Shown piece by piece: positions 1 through 9,319 of a DNA stretch of 64,000 bases. Under the pieces are notes generated by a model. The model saw nothing but the letters and a program-made list of their open reading frames with translations, had not been told where the DNA came from and searched no databases. The position numbers and the translations under genes were made by a program. The stretch's first letter is position 1; each line of letters starts with the position of its first letter. The stretch is from the NCBI RefSeq assembly GCF_000316575.1, contig NC_019682.1:248001-312000 (forward strand), given 5' to 3'. Source of the DNA: Calothrix sp. PCC 7507. GTDB taxonomy: Bacteria > Cyanobacteriota > Cyanobacteriia > Cyanobacteriales > Nostocaceae.

Positions 1-75
1 CTGGGCATTACCCACCCTACGTGTCTATTTCTATTTTTATAGTTAAATAAAAATAGAAATAGACTGCTATTTAAT
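1..75. repeat. Right end of a dispersed MITE-like repeat at the window edge
   Basis: The first bases carry half of a GTAGGGTGGGCATTGCCCAC-type palindrome followed by CTACGTGTCTATTTC and GACTGCTATTTAA. This resembles the right end of the TATAGGA-family elements seen at 917-1109 and 36772-36980. Only part of it lies inside the window. No gene is seen here apart from psaJ2, which starts downstream. Confidence 0.4.
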
Positions 76-86
76 TTTGATCAGAG

Positions 87-233
87 TTACGGTAGAGGAT
101 GGAAAAAAGTCCCATATTGTAACCCAGGAAAAATGTAATTCAATTCAATGAAAATTACTGCTAAAACAATTACTGCCAAGGTAGCAACTACAGGAAGCAT
201 TGTGAAATATTTCAACAAATAACGTGGCTCCAT
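87..233 (-). CDS. psaJ2: PsaJ2, photosystem I subunit IX, far-red paralogue
   Basis: This is a 48-residue single-pass membrane protein reading MEPRYLLKYFTMLPV at the N-terminus, followed by a hydrophobic helix (about residues 10-30) and the ending FFHPLP. That layout and sequence are typical of PsaJ, which sits at the PSI edge next to PsaF. It follows psaF2 by 82 bp on the same strand, as psaJ follows psaF in other cyanobacteria. ATG start at 233 and TAA at 87-89. Position in the FaRLiP cluster marks it as the far-red paralogue. The short length makes it easy to miss in automated calls. Confidence 0.88.
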   Translation of the reverse strand: MEPRYLLKYFTMLPVVATLAVIVLAVIFIELNYIFPGLQYGTFFHPLP

Positions 234-315
234 GTTTCTCTCCTAAAATAACTAAGTTTGCATTAACAAGATGACAGGCGATAGTTAATCACAAATCATC
301 AACTGTCAATAGCCT

Positions 316-795
316 TTAGCGAATTGAAATCGGAATTTCTTCATCCTTATTGACTAAGTCACCACTGAGAAATTCTTTAACTGCTGAGGCTGGCCAAAAG
401 AAAGCCGTGATCATACATTTGACGAACAAAGGTATATCGATAAATAGTTCTTTTTCTTCTGGGGAACCAAGCTTTTGAATTGCCCGCAAATATGAACGAC
501 CAGTCCAGCCAATCCAACCAGCAATGTAGAGAAATATCACTATGGGAGTCAGCACATCAAAGGCAAGGCTGAAGCGGTCAAGAACTAAATGAGGTAAACC
601 ATCCTCACCACAAAGTAACCGAGAATAAGCCTTTAATGGTTTTGTCGTGTAATAACTATCCGCAGCACTTTGCACTCTTTCTACAAATGCAGATGATTCG
701 CCACAAGGTACTAATGTAGTGTTCTCTGCTAAAGCCGTAGGGGCAATATTAAGCCAGAGAAAGATTACCAAAATCAAAGCAAATATTTGTTTCAT
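316..795 (-). CDS. psaF2: PsaF2, photosystem I subunit III, far-red paralogue
   Basis: The 159-residue protein starts with a cleavable signal peptide (hydrophobic residues 4-20, probable cleavage after ALA), as expected for PsaF, whose N-terminus lies in the lumen. The mature part holds the lumenal Cys near PCGES and a second Cys in LLCGEDG, then the transmembrane segment VLTPIVIFLYIAGWIGW and the C-terminal helix near FFWPASAVKEF. All are family hallmarks. It pairs with psaJ2 just downstream. In far-red light it would replace the normal PsaF in PSI complexes containing chlorophyll f. Confidence 0.93.
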   Translation of the reverse strand: MKQIFALILVIFLWLNIAPTALAENTTLVPCGESSAFVERVQSAADSYYTTKPLKAYSRLLCGEDGLPHLVLDRFSLAFDVLTPIVIFLYIAGWIGWTGRSYLRAIQKLGSPEEKELFIDIPLFVKCMITAFFWPASAVKEFLSGDLVNKDEEIPISIR

Positions 796-849
796 AATTT
801 CGTCTTTTGTTTAGTAGTAGAACCTATGCATATATCACAGTCAAAGTAT

Positions 850-916
850 AGAGCGTGACGCTATAAGTCTTGAGTCTATATACAGAGTTTTGTCGTAGCA
901 TCACACACCATAAAAA
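850..916. repeat. Dispersed repeat, inverted copy of 32592-32655
   Basis: The stretch containing GCGTGACGCTATAAGTCTTG and ACAGAGTTTTGTCGTAGC is the reverse complement, with few changes, of the sequence near 32592-32655. It is non-coding and sits in the 355-bp gap upstream of psaF2, beside the MITE at 917-1109. Confidence 0.65.
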
Positions 917-1109
917 TATAGGAATCCGATTTGATTATTGAAAAAATCTCAGTATCTGTAGTAGGGTGGGCATTGCCCACCAAAACCAGGAATATGGTGG
1001 ACATTGCCCACCCTACTAGACTGACTCAACCCAACCTACAATTTTTTTGCAATATTTTAGCTGTGTCAGTCCACTACGTGTATTTCAAAAATCAAATACC
1101 AGTCCTATA
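917..1109. mobile_element. MITE-like element, TATAGGA family, copy A
   Basis: About 193 bp with inverted ends. The left end reads TATAGGA then ATTTGATTATTGAAA. The reverse complement of the right end reads TATAGGA then ATTTGATTTTTGAAA. No transposase is encoded. Inside lies a GTAGGGTGGGCATTGCCCACC palindrome pair (961-1016). Related copies are at 8818-9180 and 36772-36980. It separates psbB2 from psaF2 within the FaRLiP gene run. A 65-codon reading frame across it is not considered a gene. Confidence 0.65.
961..1016. repeat. GTAGGGTGGGCATTGCCCACC palindromic repeat
   Basis: Two inverted arms of the GTAGGGTGGGC...GCCCACCCTAC type flank a short spacer. The same unit occurs at 25805-25873, 44697-44752 and 63033-63087, always between genes, so it is a dispersed intergenic repeat able to form a long hairpin. 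Confidence 0.8.
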
Positions 1110-1150
1110 TCATGTGCCAATTGCATAAGTCCTGATTAGGTTTGAATTAT

Positions 1151-2683
1151 TTAGACCAATTGTTTCTTGCGCGTAGTCACATCACCAACTTTTTGGTAAA
1201 CGCCAAACTCCACCTGATCATCATCCAGTTCTGGGTCAATTCCTGAAAAGACATCTCGAAAGATTGTCCGGGAACCATGCCAAATGTGTCCGAAGAACCA
1301 CAGCAACCCCCAACAAGCATGAGCAAAAGCAAACCAGCCACGGGTACTGCTACGGAAAACTCCATCAGAGTTAAAAGTTGTGCGATCAAATTCAAAAATC
1401 TCACCTTGTTGGGCGAGGCGAGCAAACTTTTTCACGACAGATGGATCTGTCAATGTTTGCCCATCCAGTGCGCCACCAAAGAAACTGACATTAACACCAG
1501 TTTGTTCAAAGCTGAATTTAGATTCTGAACGCCGGAAAGGAATATCAGCACGGACAATGTCATCGTTATCAGTCAAAACTACCGGGAAATTTTCAAAGAA
1601 ATTTGGCATTCGCCGTACTGATAATTCTCGACCTTCGCTATCTTTAAAAACTGCATGACCTGACCAAACTTGAGCAATTCCATCTCCTTTGGTCATTGGG
1701 CCAACACGAAATAAACCACCCTTGGCGGGGCTATTGCCAACATAGTCATAAAAAGCCAATTTTTCTGGGATATTTGACCAAGCTTGTGAGAGACTTTTGC
1801 CTTCATCTAAGTCAGCTTGAACTTGTCGGGAAATTTGTTGTTGAAAATAACTCTTATCCCACTGATAGCGAGTTGGACCAAAAAGCTCTATGGGAGTTGT
1901 TGCAGTTCCATACCACATAGTTCCAGAAACCACAAAAGCAGCGAAAAAGAATGTGGCTAAAGCACTAGCGAGAACTGTTTCAATATTTCCCATCCGTAGC
2001 GATCTATAAAGCACTTCTGGTGGTCGAAAAGTTATATGGAAAAGACCGCCAATAATCCCCAAAATTCCTGCAGCAATGTGGTGAGCAACGACACCACCAG
2101 GATTGAAAGGGTTAAAGCCTTCTGCTCCCCATTCTGGTGCAACACCTTGGATATGACCAGTTAATCCATAGGGGTCAGAAACCCACATTCCGGGGCCAAA
2201 TATACCAGTCAAATGAAAAGCACCAAATCCAAAACAAAGAAGACCTGCTAATAACAAATGAATACCAAAGATTTTAGGTAAATCTAAAACTGGCTCATTA
2301 TTTTTTCGGTCTTTAAATATCTCCAAATCCCAATAAACCCAATGCCAGCAAGCAGCTAAGAATAACAAACCTGCCAAAAGAATATGAGTGGCGGCGGCGC
2401 TTTCAAAAGTCCAAAGGTTGAGACCTGTTACAGATTCACCAGTGATGCTCCAACCACCCCAAGATTTCGTAATACCCAGTCGTGCCATGAAAGGCAAAAC
2501 AAACATACCCTGACGCCACATTGGGTTTAAAACTGGGTCGCTGGGGTCAAAAATGGCCAGTTCATACAATGCCATTGAACCAGCCCATCCAGCAGCTAAA
2601 GCTGTGTGCATCAGGTGTACAGCAATTAGTCGTCCTGGGTCATTCAGAACTACTGTGTGGACACGATACCAAGGTAGTCCCAT
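1151..2683 (-). CDS. psbB2: PsbB2, CP47 chlorophyll-binding core antenna of PSII, far-red paralogue
   Basis: 510 residues, matching the normal CP47 length. The N-terminus [19 protein letters not shown] and the paired-His transmembrane helices ([43 protein letters not shown]) are diagnostic of CP47. A large lumenal loop lies between helices V and VI. CP47 binds chlorophyll and passes energy to the PSII reaction centre. This copy sits downstream of psbD3 and psbC2 in the FaRLiP cluster, so it is the far-red form expected to bind chlorophyll f or d. It is followed by a MITE before psaF2. Confidence 0.94.
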   Translation of the reverse strand: MGLPWYRVHTVVLNDPGRLIAVHLMHTALAAGWAGSMALYELAIFDPSDPVLNPMWRQGMFVLPFMARLGITKSWGGWSITGESVTGLNLWTFESAAATHILLAGLLFLAACWHWVYWDLEIFKDRKNNEPVLDLPKIFGIHLLLAGLLCFGFGAFHLTGIFGPGMWVSDPYGLTGHIQGVAPEWGAEGFNPFNPGGVVAHHIAAGILGIIGGLFHITFRPPEVLYRSLRMGNIETVLASALATFFFAAFVVSGTMWYGTATTPIELFGPTRYQWDKSYFQQQISRQVQADLDEGKSLSQAWSNIPEKLAFYDYVGNSPAKGGLFRVGPMTKGDGIAQVWSGHAVFKDSEGRELSVRRMPNFFENFPVVLTDNDDIVRADIPFRRSESKFSFEQTGVNVSFFGGALDGQTLTDPSVVKKFARLAQQGEIFEFDRTTFNSDGVFRSSTRGWFAFAHACWGLLWFFGHIWHGSRTIFRDVFSGIDPELDDDQVEFGVYQKVGDVTTRKKQLV

Positions 2684-2718
2684 GAGTTATGCTCCTTGTA
2701 AAAAGTTAGGAGTTATTG

Positions 2719-2762
2719 AATTTTAGATTTTAGATTTTAGATTTTAGATTTTGGATTCAAGA
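2719..2762. repeat. Short tandem ATTTTAG repeat
   Basis: The 7-bp unit ATTTTAG is repeated in tandem upstream of psbB2 and continues as a degenerate form. Together with the CCCCAGT array at 3001-3064 it fills much of the 384-bp psbC2-psbB2 spacer. I see no gene in that spacer. A 106-codon frame there reads through the repeats and is rejected. Confidence 0.75.
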
Positions 2763-3000
2763 AGAAATCTAAAATTGGCAGAGTTAGGAGTTTTGAATTC
2801 ATGGCTCTTAACTTTTAGAAAAACAGTTGTAAGTATGTGCCCGATATTGAGTTGGGAAAAAAGGTTTTCAACAACATGACAAGCACAGAAAAAAAAGCGA
2901 TCGCTATACTCCCCACGATGGGAGCAATAATTGTCTGTTTCATAAAATCTAATTTGGGCAATAGGCAATAGGCAATAGGGCATTAATAATTTCTCTCTCC

Positions 3001-3064
3001 GTCCCCAGTCCCCAGTCCCCAGTCCCCAGTCCCCATTCCCCAGTCCCCAGTCCCCAGTCCCCAA
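3001..3064. repeat. CCCCAGT heptamer tandem repeat
   Basis: About nine copies of CCCCAGT, one changed to CCCCATT. The array lies immediately 3' of the psbC2 stop codon. It is one of several such heptamer arrays in the window (4581-4733, 38508-38573, 39540-39668) and is typical of heterocystous cyanobacteria. Confidence 0.85.
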
Positions 3065-3067
3065 TAC

Positions 3068-4474
3068 CTAATCCAGTAACTTCATAGAGCTAACTGGCTC
3101 ATCTCCACGGTCAAGACCTCTTTCAAAACCGGCACCTGCGGCGCGGGCGCGTCCGGCGTGCCAAAGATGACCAACTAAGAACAAGAAAGCAAAGATGAAG
3201 TGTGCAGAAGCTAGCCAGGTACGTGGTGATACGAAGTTAAAAGCATTTATTTCGGTCGATACACCACCTACTGAGTTCAGAGAACCTAAAGGTGCGTGAG
3301 TCATGTACTCTGCTGCGCGGCGAATTTGCCAGGGTTGAATGTCATGCTGAATCTTATCGATTTCTAGTCCGTTGACACCACGCAATGGTTCTAGCCAAGG
3401 CGCTCTAGTATCCCAGAAACGCATTGTTTCACCACCGAAGATGATTTCTCCTGTGGGCGATCGCATTAAATATTTACCTAAGCCTGTGGGTCCTTGAGCC
3501 GAAGCCACGTTCGCCCCTAATTTTTGGTCACGCACTAAGAAAGTCAAGGCTTGGGCTTGGGATGCTTCTGGGGCTGTCGGTCCGTAGAATTCACTGGGAT
3601 AGGCAGTGTTATTAAACCAAATAAACATGGATGCAATTAAAGCCTGTCCCGCAACGTTACCTAAGCTTTGTGAAAGGTAAGCTTCACCCGACCAGGTAAA
3701 AATGCCGTGAGTCCACTTAAATGGCGTAGTGACAACGTGCCAAATACCACCCAGTATTAGAATACCACCCATCCAAATGTGACCGCCCACCAAATCCTCT
3801 AGATTATTCACACCAGCAATATTACCTGCTCCACCTGTGATTCCTTTAAACAGATAACCAAAGATGATCCGGGGGTCGAGAGTGGGGTGGGTAACAAGGC
3901 GCACATCACCGCCGCCAGGTGCCCAAGTGTCGTATAAACCGCCCCAAAGCGTGGCTTTGCCGACAAGTAAGAACGCCGCCACACCCAAGGCGATTAGGTG
4001 ATACCCCAAGATGCTAGAAATTTTGTCCTTATCCGTCCAATCGAAATTAAAAAAGCCAGCTAGCTTTTCAGGGCCTCTGAGTGCATGATATAGACCACCA
4101 ATACCCAAAACCGCAGAGCCAATCAAATGCGCTACAGCGATCGCAAAAAATGGAAAAATATCTGTAATTTCTCCCCCCCGTCCCACACCAATACCCAAGG
4201 TAGCGATGTGTGGCATCAAAATTAAGCCCTGGTCATACATCGGCTTGTCTGGGACATAGTGAGAGACTTCAAACAACAACATTGCTCCCGCCCAAAAAGC
4301 CACTATCCCTGCATGGGCAACGTGTGCGCCTAAAAATTTACCAGACAAGTTAATAAAACGGGCATTACCAGCCCACCAAGCATATCCAGTAGATGCTTGG
4401 TCACGACCTTCCGCCGCTGGGGCACTGATTTTCGGTTTCGGTTTAACTAAAGAACGACTGAAAGACGTTTCCAT
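3068..4474 (-). CDS. psbC2: PsbC2, CP43 chlorophyll-binding antenna of PSII, far-red paralogue
   Basis: 468 residues with the CP43 pattern: start METSFSRSL, the stretch [19 protein letters not shown], paired-His helices ([41 protein letters not shown]) and a lumenal loop between helices V and VI. The loop keeps GGETMRFWD, which contains the Glu ligand of the Mn4CaO5 cluster and the nearby Arg, so this CP43 should support water oxidation. The ATG lies in a TGACAAAT repeat tract that supplies a possible ribosome site (AAGGA, about 10 bases upstream). It is in the FaRLiP PSII gene block and serves the far-red PSII. Confidence 0.94.
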   Translation of the reverse strand: METSFSRSLVKPKPKISAPAAEGRDQASTGYAWWAGNARFINLSGKFLGAHVAHAGIVAFWAGAMLLFEVSHYVPDKPMYDQGLILMPHIATLGIGVGRGGEITDIFPFFAIAVAHLIGSAVLGIGGLYHALRGPEKLAGFFNFDWTDKDKISSILGYHLIALGVAAFLLVGKATLWGGLYDTWAPGGGDVRLVTHPTLDPRIIFGYLFKGITGGAGNIAGVNNLEDLVGGHIWMGGILILGGIWHVVTTPFKWTHGIFTWSGEAYLSQSLGNVAGQALIASMFIWFNNTAYPSEFYGPTAPEASQAQALTFLVRDQKLGANVASAQGPTGLGKYLMRSPTGEIIFGGETMRFWDTRAPWLEPLRGVNGLEIDKIQHDIQPWQIRRAAEYMTHAPLGSLNSVGGVSTEINAFNFVSPRTWLASAHFIFAFLFLVGHLWHAGRARAAGAGFERGLDRGDEPVSSMKLLD

Positions 4475-4482
4475 TTTTATTT

Positions 4483-4545
4483 GTCCTTTGTCATTTGTTA
4501 TTTGTCATTTGTTATTTGTCATTTGTCATTTGTTATTTGTTAGGA
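4483..4545. repeat. TCATTTG / TTATTTG heptamer repeat at the psbC2 start
   Basis: Tandem copies of TCATTTG alternate with TTATTTG just upstream of psbC2. Read on the minus strand they give AAATGACAAATGAC, so the leader of psbC2 is made of repeat units. Similar tracts precede psbD3, rfpA and other genes in this window. Confidence 0.8.
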
Positions 4546-4580
4546 GTCAGGAGTCATTAGTTATTTCTCCCTCATCTTCT

Positions 4581-4733
4581 CAATCCCCAGTCCCCAATCC
4601 CCAATCCCCAATCCCCAGTCCCCAGTCCCCAGTCCCCAGTCCCCAGTCCCCAGTCCCCAATCCCTGCTCACTGAGCGTAGCCGAAGTGCAGTCCCCAATC
4701 CCCAATCCCCAGTCCCCAATCCCCAATGCCCAA
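4581..4733. repeat. CCCCAGT / CCCCAAT heptamer tandem repeat array
   Basis: Two blocks of CCCCAGT and CCCCAAT heptamers are separated by a unique segment near 4664-4690. The array fills the gap between the psbD3 stop and the psbC2 leader. Open frames across it exist only because of the 7-bp period and are not genes. Confidence 0.85.
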
Positions 4734-4736
4734 TAA

Positions 4737-5795
4737 CTAAAGCGCATTTCCACGAGGTAATACTTCTTCTGGAAACTGGAAGTGTTCGTGGGGTTGGTCT
4801 CCTTGTGCCATCCAGGCTCTAGCCCCTTCATTCAGGAGAATGTTTTTGGTATAAAACGTTTCAAATTCCGGGTCTTCTGCTGCTCGCAACTCTTGGCTCA
4901 CAAAGTCATATGCCCGCAAATTAAATGCCAAACCCACCATGCCGATCGCACTCATCCACAAGCCAGCCACCGGCACAAATAACATGAAGAAGTGCAGCCA
5001 CCGCTTGTTAGAAAAGGCAATTCCGAAAATCTGCGACCAGTAGCGGTTTGCAGTCACCATTGAGTAAGTTTCTTCAGCTTGAGTGGGCGTAAAGCCGCTA
5101 AAAGTATTAAAACCTGTGGTGTCTTTAAACAAAGTATTTTCCACAGTAGCGCCATGTATTGCACATAACAAAGCTCCTCCTAAGACACCTGCCACACCCA
5201 TCATGTGGAAAGGGTTAAGGGTGTAGTTATGGAAAGCTTGAAAGAATAGTAAAAAACGGAAAATTGCAGCTACCCCGAAGCTAGGAGCAAAGAACCAAGA
5301 TGATTGACCCAAAGGGTACATCAGGAATACAGAAACAAAAATGGCAATTGGTGCAGAAAAGGCGATCGCATTATAAGGACGAATACCGACACTCCGCGCA
5401 ATTTCAAATTGCCGCAACATAAAACCAATTAAAGCAAAGACACCATGAAAGGCGACAAAATTCCACAAACCGCCAAGTTGACACCACCGCGTAAAATCTC
5501 CCTGAGCTTCCGGTCCCCACAGTAAAAGTAAGGAGTGATCCATACTATCTGCAGGTGTAGAAACCGCAGTAGTGAGGAAATTGCAACCTTCCAAATAAGA
5601 GCTAACTATGCCGTGAGTGTACCAAGAAGTCACAAAGGTTGTGCCAGTAAACCAACCCCCCAAAGCCATATAGGCACAAGGGAAGAGTAATAAACCAGAC
5701 CAACCGATAAATACAAAGCGATCGCGTTTCAGCCAGTCATCAAGGACAGTAAACCATCCCCAGCCTGCGTAACCACGCCTGAGAGCTATAGTCAT
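4737..5795 (-). CDS. psbD3: PsbD3, D2 reaction-centre protein of PSII, far-red paralogue
   Basis: 352 residues, the full length of D2. It begins MTIALRRGY and contains [16 protein letters not shown] and [27 protein letters not shown] holds the redox-active tyrosine D, and the protein ends [13 protein letters not shown]2 pairs with D1 to hold the PSII pigments, QA and the non-haem iron; the ligand-bearing [13 protein letters not shown] and AIHGATVEN segments are present. Downstream psbC2 does not overlap it, unlike the overlapping psbD-psbC pair common in housekeeping loci. Its place among the far-red antenna and PSII genes supports the FaRLiP assignment. Confidence 0.94.
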   Translation of the reverse strand: MTIALRRGYAGWGWFTVLDDWLKRDRFVFIGWSGLLLFPCAYMALGGWFTGTTFVTSWYTHGIVSSYLEGCNFLTTAVSTPADSMDHSLLLLWGPEAQGDFTRWCQLGGLWNFVAFHGVFALIGFMLRQFEIARSVGIRPYNAIAFSAPIAIFVSVFLMYPLGQSSWFFAPSFGVAAIFRFLLFFQAFHNYTLNPFHMMGVAGVLGGALLCAIHGATVENTLFKDTTGFNTFSGFTPTQAEETYSMVTANRYWSQIFGIAFSNKRWLHFFMLFVPVAGLWMSAIGMVGLAFNLRAYDFVSQELRAAEDPEFETFYTKNILLNEGARAWMAQGDQPHEHFQFPEEVLPRGNAL

Positions 5796-5856
5796 ATAAT
5801 TTGTCCTTTGTCATTTGTCATTTGTAGATAACCAATGCCCCATGCCCCATGCCCCA

Positions 5857-6378
5857 TTACCAATCCGTCCGACCATCATTCATAAAATAGGGAGAACCAG
5901 GAGAGGCGAGAGTTTGAATGATATGGTCGAAATAAGGAATAGCGATCGCTGCATCCTCCTCACCCAAAAATTCCCGTGCGGCTTCTTTGATACAACGCAC
6001 CGCCTCTACCCAATTGAAAATCGGAATTCCCAAAGATGCATACATCTCCTTCATCCCAATCGTGCCAATATCTTCCAAAGGTTGCTCATTCCCCGCCAAA
6101 ATACAGTAAGCAACTAAACGGATATACCAACCTTGGTCGCGTTGACAGGAAGCAGTCTTCCTCATATTGCCACTATTACTAGGTGTCACCGGGCACACCT
6201 TCCAGAACTTATCACTAGCTTTTTCCACCAACCGATTTTGGTTTTTTGCCAAAGTTGTAGCAATGCGAATCCGCTTTTCCCCCGAATGGCAAAAATTCTG
6301 AATCATCCGAATTTCTGCCGGTGTGGGATAACGCAATTCTTCATCAGCATTGAGAATTACTTGTTTGACTAGACTCAT
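5857..6378 (-). CDS. Allophycocyanin alpha-type subunit (ApcD paralogue), far-red; tentatively ApcD2
   Basis: 173 residues, with the alpha-type phycobiliprotein fold, SLVKQVILNADEE start and chromophore Cys78 in TASCQRDQGWY. It carries about 14 extra residues after the usual C-terminus (ending MNDGRTDW), unlike the 158-159-residue paralogues encoded at 9320 and 10697. FaRLiP clusters encode three such ApcD-like proteins (ApcD2, ApcD3, ApcD5) that build far-red allophycocyanin cores with ApcB2 and ApcE2. The family is certain; the paralogue number is a guess from gene order next to apcE2. It lies 189 bp downstream of apcE2. Confidence 0.88.
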   Translation of the reverse strand: MSLVKQVILNADEELRYPTPAEIRMIQNFCHSGEKRIRIATTLAKNQNRLVEKASDKFWKVCPVTPSNSGNMRKTASCQRDQGWYIRLVAYCILAGNEQPLEDIGTIGMKEMYASLGIPIFNWVEAVRCIKEAAREFLGEEDAAIAIPYFDHIIQTLASPGSPYFMNDGRTDW

Positions 6379-6399
6379 AGCAATTTTAGATTTTGGATT

Positions 6400-6545
6400 T
6401 TGCGTTCGCGAGAGCGTGTCGAAGACAAAAGTTGAGCCAGTGCGTTGGATGGGTTCTCCGGCTTAAAGCAACTGGCGTTGCGTGGGCGGGTTTCCCACGC
6501 CACTTGCCACAACGGGGGGAACCCCCGCAAGGCAGTGGCTTGACT
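6400..6545. repeat. Hairpin-rich repeat between apcE2 and the downstream apcD paralogue
   Basis: The spacer holds nested inverted repeats such as CGTGGGCGGGTTTCCCACG and CGGGGGGAACCCCCG, plus TTCGCGAGAGCG. This is a GC-rich structured segment in otherwise AT-rich spacer DNA. It could fold in the transcript between two genes of the same strand. Confidence 0.6.
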
Positions 6546-6567
6546 TGAGCAAACTTTTCAAGATCGA

Positions 6568-8787
6568 TTACGCATTGGGAGCAGACAAAGTAGAGACTTC
6601 TTCAATTTCAATAATTGCCCCTGATCCCCCATTCCCAGTCCCCAGTCCATTGCGGTTGTTAGGAACAAACCGATCCAGTTCCGAGGGGGATGACAGCAGC
6701 GATTTTTCCCACATATTGACAGAGTGAGCGACTGACGACTGTCGCATCAATAAACCTCTTGGTGTCACATACCGCTCATAGGGAACCGTATCTTCACCAA
6801 AAGCTTGAATGTATTCCGGGCTGTCGATAATTTCGTCAATCAAAGCGTAGAAGCCCTGATTTGCACAGATATCGTAATAGCGATTCATTTCCTCCCGTCC
6901 GTAAGTAGGACGACCCAACAACCGCCGATGGATGTATTCAATCGCTTTGGTGATATACAGAGATTCCCAATAGGTTTTGCGGAATAATTTAGACTTGGCT
7001 AACTGACGAATAAACTCCCGCATCGTAATTTCGCCAGATAGTAACTCTGACTCCACAGATGTTATGCGCTGACCTGCAAAAACATCACGCCCAAATATCT
7101 GTCGATAAGCTCCCTCAATCACCGCTGATGGGGAATTTTTCGTCAGACTGACACTAAGTCCCATTGGCAATTTTGGGCTAGAACCGGTTGTTTCTTGACC
7201 ATATCGGTGATTTGTCTGCTCTAACTTCATCAACCTGCCCAAATAGCCGGGGACTTGTCCAAAGCCTTCAGAACTAATAAGTATGCGACGATTATCTTTA
7301 CCAAAGGGTGCAGGACTGTGTAGAGTCGTTGCAGGCAAAGTATCCACAGGAAAGATTGCACCAAACTGAATTTCTAGCGGGTCATTACCAGAACCATAGG
7401 GGTGCTGATTGGGTAAAGGTTTTTGATACTTCCCAAAAAGGGTGAGAAACTGAGGAACTTTGCGAACAGGAGCGCTGTATTTAAATAATTCCAGTTGCGG
7501 CCCCCAATTGCAGCATTCTTGAGCTTCCTGACCTAAACCACGCAGATATGGTACAGTTTCTTCTCCGAAATAGTCAGCGTATTCTGAGGAATCTACCAAC
7601 GCATCTATCAGCTTATGCAAACCACCTTTAGTAATAATGGCAAAGTATCCTTGGAACTCAGCCAGAGAACTCAACCCCCGTCCTAAAAAGTGACGCATCG
7701 CCAATTCAATCACGCGACTAATCGTAAAGGGTTCATAGAACAAACGGCGGTAAAGGCGAGATTTACCCAAACGGCGGATAAACTCTTTTGTTGAGATTTG
7801 ACCGCCTTTTACCTGAGATTCCAGCTCACTAGCGGGAAAATCATAAGTTGCGGTGATATCCCGTTCAAAGACTTGACGATAAGCAGCTTTAATTGCAGCT
7901 TGCTTTTCCGTTTCTGACAGCACCGACTTGATCACAAATTTTAGTCGATGTTCTGCAGCGATCGCATAACTTTGAGGTAACACTAAACCTTGCTGTTCGT
8001 TAGAAACCCCTACTCTAAGTTGGACTGAGGGTTTTTCTGCTAAATACTCCGTTATCAATGTCTCAAAAGATTGCTTTATCAGTTCACTCGCCTCAGCATT
8101 CTGTGGAAAATAACTCAGGGATAGACGTTGCATTTCCTTGAGAGCCACCACAGTAGCTTCCGTTACATCTTCCGGAATGACACCGCGCAACCCCCGGACA
8201 TTGACTTTCAGAATGCTATCATCTCCTGCCACTATGGCAAAAGTGACATAACGTAAAAACCACGCTAAATCTCGCATGGATCTTTTCATCCTGATTGGCC
8301 CATAGCGAGAGATATTGATAAAGCGGAAACCCCCAGGAAGTGGTTCTCTATCAGTCAAAAGAGTCCGCGCTCTTTCCCACCAACCGCTCAAAGGATTGAA
8401 AAAGTTGAGATTCTCCGCCAAGTTAAGCCGTTCCTTACCAGGCGCAACACCACTTTTCCTCGCCGCCGTCAGATAATCCTCAGCCACATAATAACCAGAA
8501 CCAGGTAATCCCACAGGGTCTTGAGGCTTTTCCAGATAAGCCATCGGCGAACCGCCAACAAAAATCCGGTTGGCTCCAGCAGCCACAATTTCGTCTGCAT
8601 TCCGAGTCAATGTTTCCGCAATTTCTAACCGCTGATTCCCAGAACTAAAAAATGACCCTAGCTCCTGAAGTTCAGTGTGCTTTAAACAGCGGTCTTGTTG
8701 TTCCGCCACAGAAATTAATGCAACAGGTACAGTCTGATATCTTTGCGGGTAAACAACAGGGCTACCACCACTTGCTTTTATACTCAT
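6568..8787 (-). CDS. apcE2: ApcE2, far-red phycobilisome core-membrane linker
   Basis: 739 residues. The N-terminal phycobiliprotein domain (about 20-245) is interrupted by the PB loop (about 80-150). It lacks the usual chromophore Cys, and the region reads VIPEDV at 203-208, the known ApcE2 signature for non-covalent bilin binding. Two linker-repeat domains follow (about 285-420 and 540-665; shared AAYRQVF/GAYRQIF and EEFIRxL-type motifs). ApcE links the core to the membrane and is the terminal energy emitter. Only two linker repeats suggest a small core. The C-terminal tail GLGTGNGGSG is encoded by a GGGGACT-type repeat (6617-6649). Start ATG at 8787. Confidence 0.95.
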   Translation of the reverse strand: MSIKASGGSPVVYPQRYQTVPVALISVAEQQDRCLKHTELQELGSFFSSGNQRLEIAETLTRNADEIVAAGANRIFVGGSPMAYLEKPQDPVGLPGSGYYVAEDYLTAARKSGVAPGKERLNLAENLNFFNPLSGWWERARTLLTDREPLPGGFRFINISRYGPIRMKRSMRDLAWFLRYVTFAIVAGDDSILKVNVRGLRGVIPEDVTEATVVALKEMQRLSLSYFPQNAEASELIKQSFETLITEYLAEKPSVQLRVGVSNEQQGLVLPQSYAIAAEHRLKFVIKSVLSETEKQAAIKAAYRQVFERDITATYDFPASELESQVKGGQISTKEFIRRLGKSRLYRRLFYEPFTISRVIELAMRHFLGRGLSSLAEFQGYFAIITKGGLHKLIDALVDSSEYADYFGEETVPYLRGLGQEAQECCNWGPQLELFKYSAPVRKVPQFLTLFGKYQKPLPNQHPYGSGNDPLEIQFGAIFPVDTLPATTLHSPAPFGKDNRRILISSEGFGQVPGYLGRLMKLEQTNHRYGQETTGSSPKLPMGLSVSLTKNSPSAVIEGAYRQIFGRDVFAGQRITSVESELLSGEITMREFIRQLAKSKLFRKTYWESLYITKAIEYIHRRLLGRPTYGREEMNRYYDICANQGFYALIDEIIDSPEYIQAFGEDTVPYERYVTPRGLLMRQSSVAHSVNMWEKSLLSSPSELDRFVPNNRNGLGTGNGGSGAIIEIEEVSTLSAPNA
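6617..6649. repeat. GGGGACT-type repeat inside the apcE2 coding sequence
   Basis: On the minus strand the bases read GGACTGGGGACTGGGAATGG and then GGGATCAGGGG, the same heptamer class as the intergenic arrays. In frame they encode the Gly-rich peptide NGLGTGNGGSG near the ApcE2 C-terminus, outside the linker domains. The reading frame stays open. Confidence 0.75.
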
Positions 8788-8817
8788 TGTTAAAAAATTA
8801 ATTGCTAATTGGTAATA

Positions 8818-9180
8818 TTAGGAATCCGATTTGATTATTGAAATCATCTAAGTATCTGTAGTGGCGTGTTAAGGCTAAAATGTTGCCTTAATTCAATCAA
8901 ATGAACCACCCATAAAAGACAATTTCGTTCAGTTGCGAAGTAGGGGCACGGCATCCTAAATCTTTTCGGTAAGCCGATAACCTTACTAGTGCCGTGCCCG
9001 TACGATATCCTAAATCTTTTCGGCAAGCCGATAATCTTACTAGTGCCGTGCCCATACAATATCTTTTCGGCAAGCCGATGATCTTACTAGTGCCATGCCC
9101 ATACAATGTATTTTTGGTTAACGCACAAATTTAGGCTTGCCACACCACTACGTATATTTCCAAAATCAAATACTAGTACA
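8818..9180. mobile_element. MITE-like element, TATAGGA family, copy B, with internal expansion
   Basis: The left end reads TTAGGAATCCGATTTGATTA, almost identical to the 917-1109 element. The right end (CACTACGTATATTTCCAAAA and on) matches that element's right end. The interior differs and carries a tandem repeat (8950-9110). No transposase is present. It occupies most of the 532-bp gap between apcE2 and the upstream apcD paralogue. The rest of the gap holds no gene that I can see. Confidence 0.6.
8950..9110. repeat. Three-copy tandem repeat with periods of 54 and 47 bp
   Basis: Three units contain TCTTTTCGGCAAGCCGAT followed by a TTACTAGTGCC(G/A)TGCCC segment. Unit spacing is 54 bp and then 47 bp; the third unit lacks the CCTAAAT lead. 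Each unit holds small inverted repeats. Two overlapping frames across it encode the repeating peptide YGHGTSKIIGLPKR and are not regarded as genes. Confidence 0.8.
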
Positions 9181-9319
9181 GGTCGGCGGAAATAAAGCAC
9201 CCATTACAAAATGCCCAAATGCCTGCTGCATAAGTTTCTTCATTTCATGCTTCAGTCTTTTTGTACTACTCCTATAGTTAGAAGTTATTAATTTAAAATT
9301 CTGACCTCCTAACTTTCTT

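Noticed and set aside
931-1128. 65-codon plus-strand frame
   Set aside because: It runs through a MITE-like element and its GTAGGGTGGGC palindrome; no protein features.
2744-3064. 106-codon minus-strand frame upstream of psbB2
   Set aside because: Its N-terminus is only the CCCCAGT repeat translated (GTGDWGLG...), and no family features appear.
4488-4831. Two frames of 82-83 codons on opposite strands
   Set aside because: They arise from 7-bp period arrays between psbD3 and psbC2.
8844-9106. Two overlapping minus-strand frames encoding YGHGTSK repeats
   Set aside because: They reflect the 54/47-bp tandem repeat inside a MITE-like element.
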